Below, one piece after another: positions 58,860 through 64,000 of a DNA stretch of 64,000 bases (its first letter is position 1; every line of letters starts with the position of its first letter). The notes below the pieces were generated by a model. That model saw only the letters and a list, made by a program, of their open reading frames with translations. It was not told where the DNA came from and did not search any database. The stretch comes from Strongylocentrotus droebachiensis (lineage: Eukaryota; Echinodermata; Echinoidea; Camarodonta; Strongylocentrotidae), in contig JAVYIG010007505.1 of assembly GCA_035222895.1 (NCBI GenBank), positions 1 to 64,000 on the forward strand, read 5' to 3'. Position numbers and translations under genes: made by a program.

Positions 58860-61800
58860 TGATATTGACATTACTTTCTGCATGTCATGGAGCAAGTCTG
58901 GAACAGTTGATACCATGCTTGGTATTGTACATTCGAAGTATGACCAGGGCGACCGTAACTAGACCTTCTTTGTTGCAAGGCATTCCAATAAACTTCGGAA
59001 ACAATATCATGGTTAACGGCTGCGGTGGAAAACACTATGACCTTACACATGATAACAGCGTTATCTTACAGCATCCGGAGCTTGAACCCCTGGCCGAAAT
59101 AACATTCGATATGTTTAAACTATCTCGTACAGCAGAAAGTGGAATAGGAATCGGAGCGGTAAGCAGAGCGGTGAAAATTAATACGTTCATATCCCTCCTT
59201 ATATGACGGCAATTGTGTCAGTTAATAAGCCGGCGTTAATAAGCAGGCATAATAAACTGAAACAGAACTCTCTTCAACACCGATAACAGCTTCCTATTTA
59301 ATGATCAAATCTGTTATCTGGGTTATGGCATTTATTACTCGTATAATTTGTTGCAATAATAATATAGAACACTATTTGTTGGTTGTATTTTTTTATATTA
59401 CAGGTTAGGGGGATTTGTTTTGTTCTTGTCAATACTAAAGCATTTTTTGTATTTAATTTTGAAAATTCTAAATTAATCGCGATTCGACTTCGCAACAGTG
59501 ATTTTTCTTCGAGTCTTTCGTCTTCTTTGTGCATGGCTGATCGTCAACGAAACGAAATTAAGTCTTTTGTCAACTCTGTTTGTTGCTACGGCAGGCAGCC
59601 AGTGAAAACCAATTCGTTTAATCAAATTAGGGAAATGCAAGCATTACTTTAAACAAACAGATCTTTGTTATTCCTGGCTCGGTTTTCCTGATCGAGGTGT
59701 CATATGAAAGGGCAGAAAATGAAATTTCTAGAAATGTGATTTCCCCTTTAAAATTCAGATACTGCCCGCCAAATGAATTTTTGGTATCCTCTATTCAAAT
59801 TGTTTTCAATCACTCATGCGTGAAATATGCATCATATGAGTTGCATCAAATGAAAGAGGAGGATCTAAGCTGTACAAGATGTGTCATTTATTCATTATGA
59901 TTGTGATTAAGTTATGATAAAACATCGATAATTCTCGGTTTCGTTTTTTTCTGGGACGCATTGTATATCGTGTCTGATACTGAAACAGGCAGGCTCCACG
60001 ACTCCGCCTCCAGAAGTCAAACCGACCCTGGGTGTCACCAATATCCCTAGCAGTTGTGCCACGCTGGGAGCGACTGAAGCAATCACTCCGTCAAAACGCT
60101 CTCGTGTATCCAACCGACCGTTGTGCCAATGAACCAAGGTTCATTCAGGCATGTTTATGTACTAAATCGAAATCAAACCTCAGTAGGAAAATTTCTCGCA
60201 ATAGGCCTACGAGATGACAAATCACAGAAACTAAAAATCAAATTTTACTTTTGATAAATAGTTAACACAACAGACAAAGTAACGACTCTTGGAAATATTG
60301 CTTTAATAGAAGGATAATTTGTTTTTGTTTTTAAATATTCAGGAGTAACATTCGTTCTGTATGTATGTAGCACAGCACCGAGTAAGAAATTAGTTAGGAC
60401 AGACGTAGAGATTCCAAAGTTATGTCACAGTCGAAAGACAAATCTACCTATTTCAAATTCAGCCAGATGAGGAATCTCACCCCCCCCCCCCCCACATTCA
60501 TAACTTAGTGTTCATTTTCCCCATTTCTTTCAAACCTTCCCCTTTTTGTTTCTGTGATTCTTTTGCTTTTACATAATCCATCTTGTCGCGTAGGAAGGAT
60601 TGCTTCTCAATCAGTTTGGGAAGTACTAATTTGCTTTTGTTTTTCCTTATGTTCATGACAATTTGCCTCACAGATAACAATCCCTTCATCCATACCAACA
60701 TCAACACTAACCTCTCTCTCACACAGATGCTACTAAGAAGGTTGAATTTTCTTAAAGTGGAAACAAAATAATTTGTAGCTTTCTTTACTTTTTCGGTTCC
60801 TTTATGAGAAGAAGCAATGTCAGTTGAAAATGAATTTTCAGTCTTCGAGCAAATTCTGATGTCACCTGTGCGTTTGATATGTAATATCTCATTGATTTGT
60901 AATGATTCCACAACCTCATAGTTCTAATAAACTATTTATCAATCATTTCTAAAGGTTTCCTTCTCAGGCAATCGCATGGCATGTGCTAAGGTTTATCTCA
61001 AAGAAATTCATAAAATATGATGATGAAATAAACTAGTATTTATCCTCTGCTTCGATCGATTTGATAAAAGGGAAACATTGTGAGTTGATAATGCAGTCTG
61101 ACACTTAGATTGATATCATATTTTAGTGCATCAACACCAGATCTTGTGTAATCTTTGTTCTCACTAGAGTTAAAGATGTGAGTCTTTTTTCTATGCTCTC
61201 TATATTCATCTTGTAAATACCCTCTGACATTTCTAGAGTACTTCATGATTTATGATAACGAGTTAATGGACATTTATATTTCTCTCCACAGTTATTTATC
61301 GCAGCAGGATCCGAGAGATAATACAATAAATCAACCCACTAATGTTGATTTACGGTGTGTGAAAACATCTGTTCTCTTGTCGGGGTACAATACAATAGAA
61401 AATAAATTTATTGTTTTGTTTTCATGACGCGGGCTTTTGCATTCTCTTTATAGGGCATCGGGCAATCGTAAGATTAATAGGGACAGCGACTGAAAATATA
61501 TCACGTTGATATTTCGAAATCTGATAAATCTATAAATGCTTGCTTTGTCGTCTGCTCAAGTATTAACACCGATGAGAGAGAGGATAGGTCTGGCAGAGGG
61601 AAAGTGAAACGTCAAAGAGCAAATGATGAAGTCAGAAAAGATGATAATTAGAGATAAATTATTATGCTAAGGAGGAGAGTGATGAGTATAGTTATAACGA
61701 TGTTTATAATGTGGAAGAAAAACAAGGGTACAAGTGGTAATGAAGGTCAATATTGACGAGGATTATCATCTTAGTGATTACTGTGATGGTAATGAGTTTG

Positions 61801-62460
61801 GTGGTATCGATGAAAAGATGGTACATACAATGGTAATGATGATGATGATGATGATGGTGACAATATGACAGATGGAGATAATGATGGATGAACATGACAA
61901 CTATGAACGAATATGATTGGAAAATGATGACGGATGCTACAACGAAGTCAACGTCAATGAAGATATTGATGGTATTGATGGGGCGGGGATAGCAGTGCCG
62001 ATAGTGCTCGTAATGATTGTGGTAATGAGGATCGATGAAGGTGGTGGTGGTGGTGGTGGTGTCGATGATGTTCCGAAGAATATGATGAAGATCATCATCG
62101 CGATACTACTGATTGATGAGGAGAAGGACAGCTGTGTGTTCATCATATGTTTTACCGAACTGGACTACATAAGAAAGTATTTAAGTGTTGTGATTGTGAA
62201 GCATCGACAATGGAAAAAAAAAAGTGGGATTGGATGGCAGGGATCGTTTCACATATTATTTTCGGCACGTTGATCAGTCACTCTTACTTTAATAGAGGCC
62301 ACATGCCTCAAGAACAAATATTAATTTCTTTCACTATTTGGCAAATACATTTTTTTTCGTTTCGAGAATTGTATACCATCTCTTGAATCTGTTAATGTGG
62401 AAACTTTGTTCCGACATTTCTCTACACCCCTATTTCTATCAAAAATGGTTTAAAACTCAT
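58860..62460. other. Non-coding or unassigned DNA
   Basis: A C14 run lies at 60480-60493. GAT- and GGT-type triplet repeats lie at about 61830-61860 and 62040-62061. The 137-aa minus frame at 60498-60911 is basic and of normal composition but matches no family I know. Nothing else is supported. Confidence 0.35.
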
Positions 62461-62462
62461 CT

Positions 62463-62650
62463 AGACTAGTGAACAGGAGGGATAAGACCTCCGTGCAAGG
62501 TCACTAGACAGGTGGTTATCTCATCAAATCAGCTCTCAGATAACAGAAGAAAAAGAGGATCATGGGAGACCAATGGTCACCGATTCGGCATTGTTTGTTA
62601 TATAGAGGGCGCAAGTACATGTAGCTATATTTAGTGCAGTGGGGCTTTAA
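62463..62650 (-). repeat. Dispersed repeat, copy 2 (inverse of 52.9 kb)
   Basis: This is the reverse-complement counterpart of 52870-53053. Shared phrases are GGAGGGATAAGACCT, CAGGTGGTTATCTCATCAAA, TCAGCTC, AGAAAAAG, ATTGTTTG and GTGCAGTGGGGCTTTAA. Clear divergence and small gaps mark it as an older pair. Confidence 0.75.
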
Positions 62651-62654
62651 GTGA

Positions 62655-64000
62655 CGGCGTGCTCCAGAAAGCTTGGTCGCAAAGACTGACACATAGATAA
62701 CGGGAGCGAGAGATGGATAGAGAGAGAGAGAGAGGGAGAGAGAGGGAGAGAAAGAGGGAGAGAGTGAGACACATAGAAAGACAATTGGAAGGAGAGCTTA
62801 TGGATACAGATATGTTTTTCGAGAGAAAGTGAAATAGAGATTCATGGTAATGCGCGTTAACCTACTAATGTTTTATTCATAAGAACATTGAAATCGAGAC
62901 TGAGAGATATTGTTGTTGCAAAGGTGTGATTGTGAGAAATCATGTCATTTCCCTAAAAACTTCTTTATTCTAGACATTTGCCGGTGTTCATACTCAATTA
63001 TTCTAAAACATGTTCGTGTTTCCAATCAGATTTTTGTTGTAATACCAATTCGAGTTTGCAACAAAATGCGTTTTGACAAACTGGTAAAACGCAGTTTTCT
63101 AAAGTAAAATAATGAATATACGAGTAAAACGTAATGCTTACGAATTACGGCCTGCAAAGTTCTGCAAATTTAATTCGTACATTTTCAGCAGGGATAAGTT
63201 ACAAACTTCCCTCCCCCGCTCTTTGATATCAATCTGCCTTGTTTACCCAAGAGTCGCTTTAGCACGAATCAGTAAAATGTTACAAAATTTGCAGATGCCA
63301 TCCTCTTCCTCAGGTAGTAAATAAATAAATACATATATAACATTAAAAATGGAATAGATTTATAAACAATTGAATAGATACATTAACACCTTAAAAAAAG
63401 AGAATTACTGAATAAAACCAACCCTCACTTTCTTTTAAATTGGTTCTTATTATCAGAAATACTCAGGCGAAAGTTGAGGGTAAACAGGTCAAAATAAGGC
63501 GTTTATAGTCTTGGCATTATTTAGACTCTATTGAATAATATTTTTACTTCTAAGTCTCCCAATTATCAAAGATTAGACGAAATACTTCCTCGTTTTGCAA
63601 GAGAATGTCTACATGGCATCTGTCATCAGAGGACGACAAAATGCTTTAAAAAAACGCAACAGTTAGAAGTATGCTATTCCAAGCTAATTCCTGTCTAAAC
63701 GCGTAAGCTACGTGTGTACGGAAACGAAATAATCGCTCTCCATATTTAATAAAACCTCTGTAATTTAAAGCAAATATATTATAACGCTTGAGCAATGTAC
63801 CTTTAATAATGCTTTTTTTAGTCAACTCCAGCTAAATATATTTTGACTAGAGAGCCAGGGACAACATCCCTTTCTCGCATCTCTGAAGTGAAATGGCACT
63901 TAATGAGATATATCATTAATTCCAAATACAAAATTGATTAGCTAATCATTACCCTGTCTTTCACATTAATTTTTGTTTTAGTGTACAGTTTAGTTCGTCT
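62655..64000. other. Non-coding DNA to the window end
   Basis: A GA-rich tract lies at 62716-62770. The frames at 62910-63324 are short and unrecognised. Confidence 0.45.

Noticed and set aside
58646-59206. 186-aa plus-strand frame
   Set aside because: It crosses a CT microsatellite of over 100 bases that stays open in all frames. No domain is recognised in the rest.
60498-60911. 137-aa basic minus-strand frame
   Set aside because: It has normal composition, but I recognise no family, splice context or promoter. It is kept only as unassigned.

Overview
The window reads as nuclear DNA of a marine invertebrate. It is AT-rich, has very low gene density, and is crowded with microsatellites, long poly-G/poly-C runs, SINEs, palindromic MITEs and an LTR element. 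Several repeats (a tail with the GCGCTATATAAAAG motif, the hAT-type GGCGGATCCAGG termini, and a body with a TTTCGGATGG motif) are of kinds I associate with echinoderms, molluscs and amphioxus. A sea urchin or other echinoderm is my best guess, but no single diagnostic gene proves it.

The one well-supported host gene is an intronless class A (rhodopsin-like) GPCR on the minus strand at 38422-39480. It has the landmarks of the vasopressin/GnRH-like peptide-receptor group. It also has a plausible minus-strand promoter (CCAAT and a full CRE palindrome near 40.1 kb, TATA box near 39.95 kb) and a poly(A) signal at 38333-38338. Three short segments could be isolated exons of genes that are otherwise outside the window or not recognised: 24280-24468 minus, 17373-17509 plus and 27607-27705 plus. 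All three are weak.

Layout: 1-9 kb holds a tRNA-Leu-like SINE, GTA/TAC and CAT microsatellite fields, a hairpin-ended dispersed repeat, a 15-bp minisatellite and a hAT-type MITE with an 8-bp target duplication. 9-22.5 kb is mostly AT-rich unassigned DNA with simple repeats and an old tandem duplication at 13.5 kb. 22.5-25.4 kb is different: a CpG-rich block with a 32-bp perfect palindrome and an 11-bp-period array, a TA-flanked MITE, a GC3-rich open segment, and a young 328-bp tandem duplication. 31.1-31.4 kb is a large foldback element. 35.5-36.3 kb holds old tandem copies. 38.3-40.2 kb is the GPCR gene. 41.8-42.5 kb is a decayed minisatellite invaded by a MITE.

44769-49685 is an LTR retrotransposon with a SCAN-like gag, of the Gmr1-like Ty3/Gypsy type. 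By eye its two 183-bp LTRs are identical although the interior is broken, so it looks like a recently copied non-autonomous element. 50.7-52.5 kb is the most interesting mobile-DNA stretch: a SINE whose head resembles 7SL RNA, followed by a nest in which MITE families are inserted into each other in both directions. 52.5-64 kb is repeat-bearing non-coding DNA with an opposite-strand pair of one dispersed repeat, a 105-nt near-perfect hairpin and a diverged 530-bp MITE.

I found no operon, CRISPR array or gene cluster with a shared pathway.
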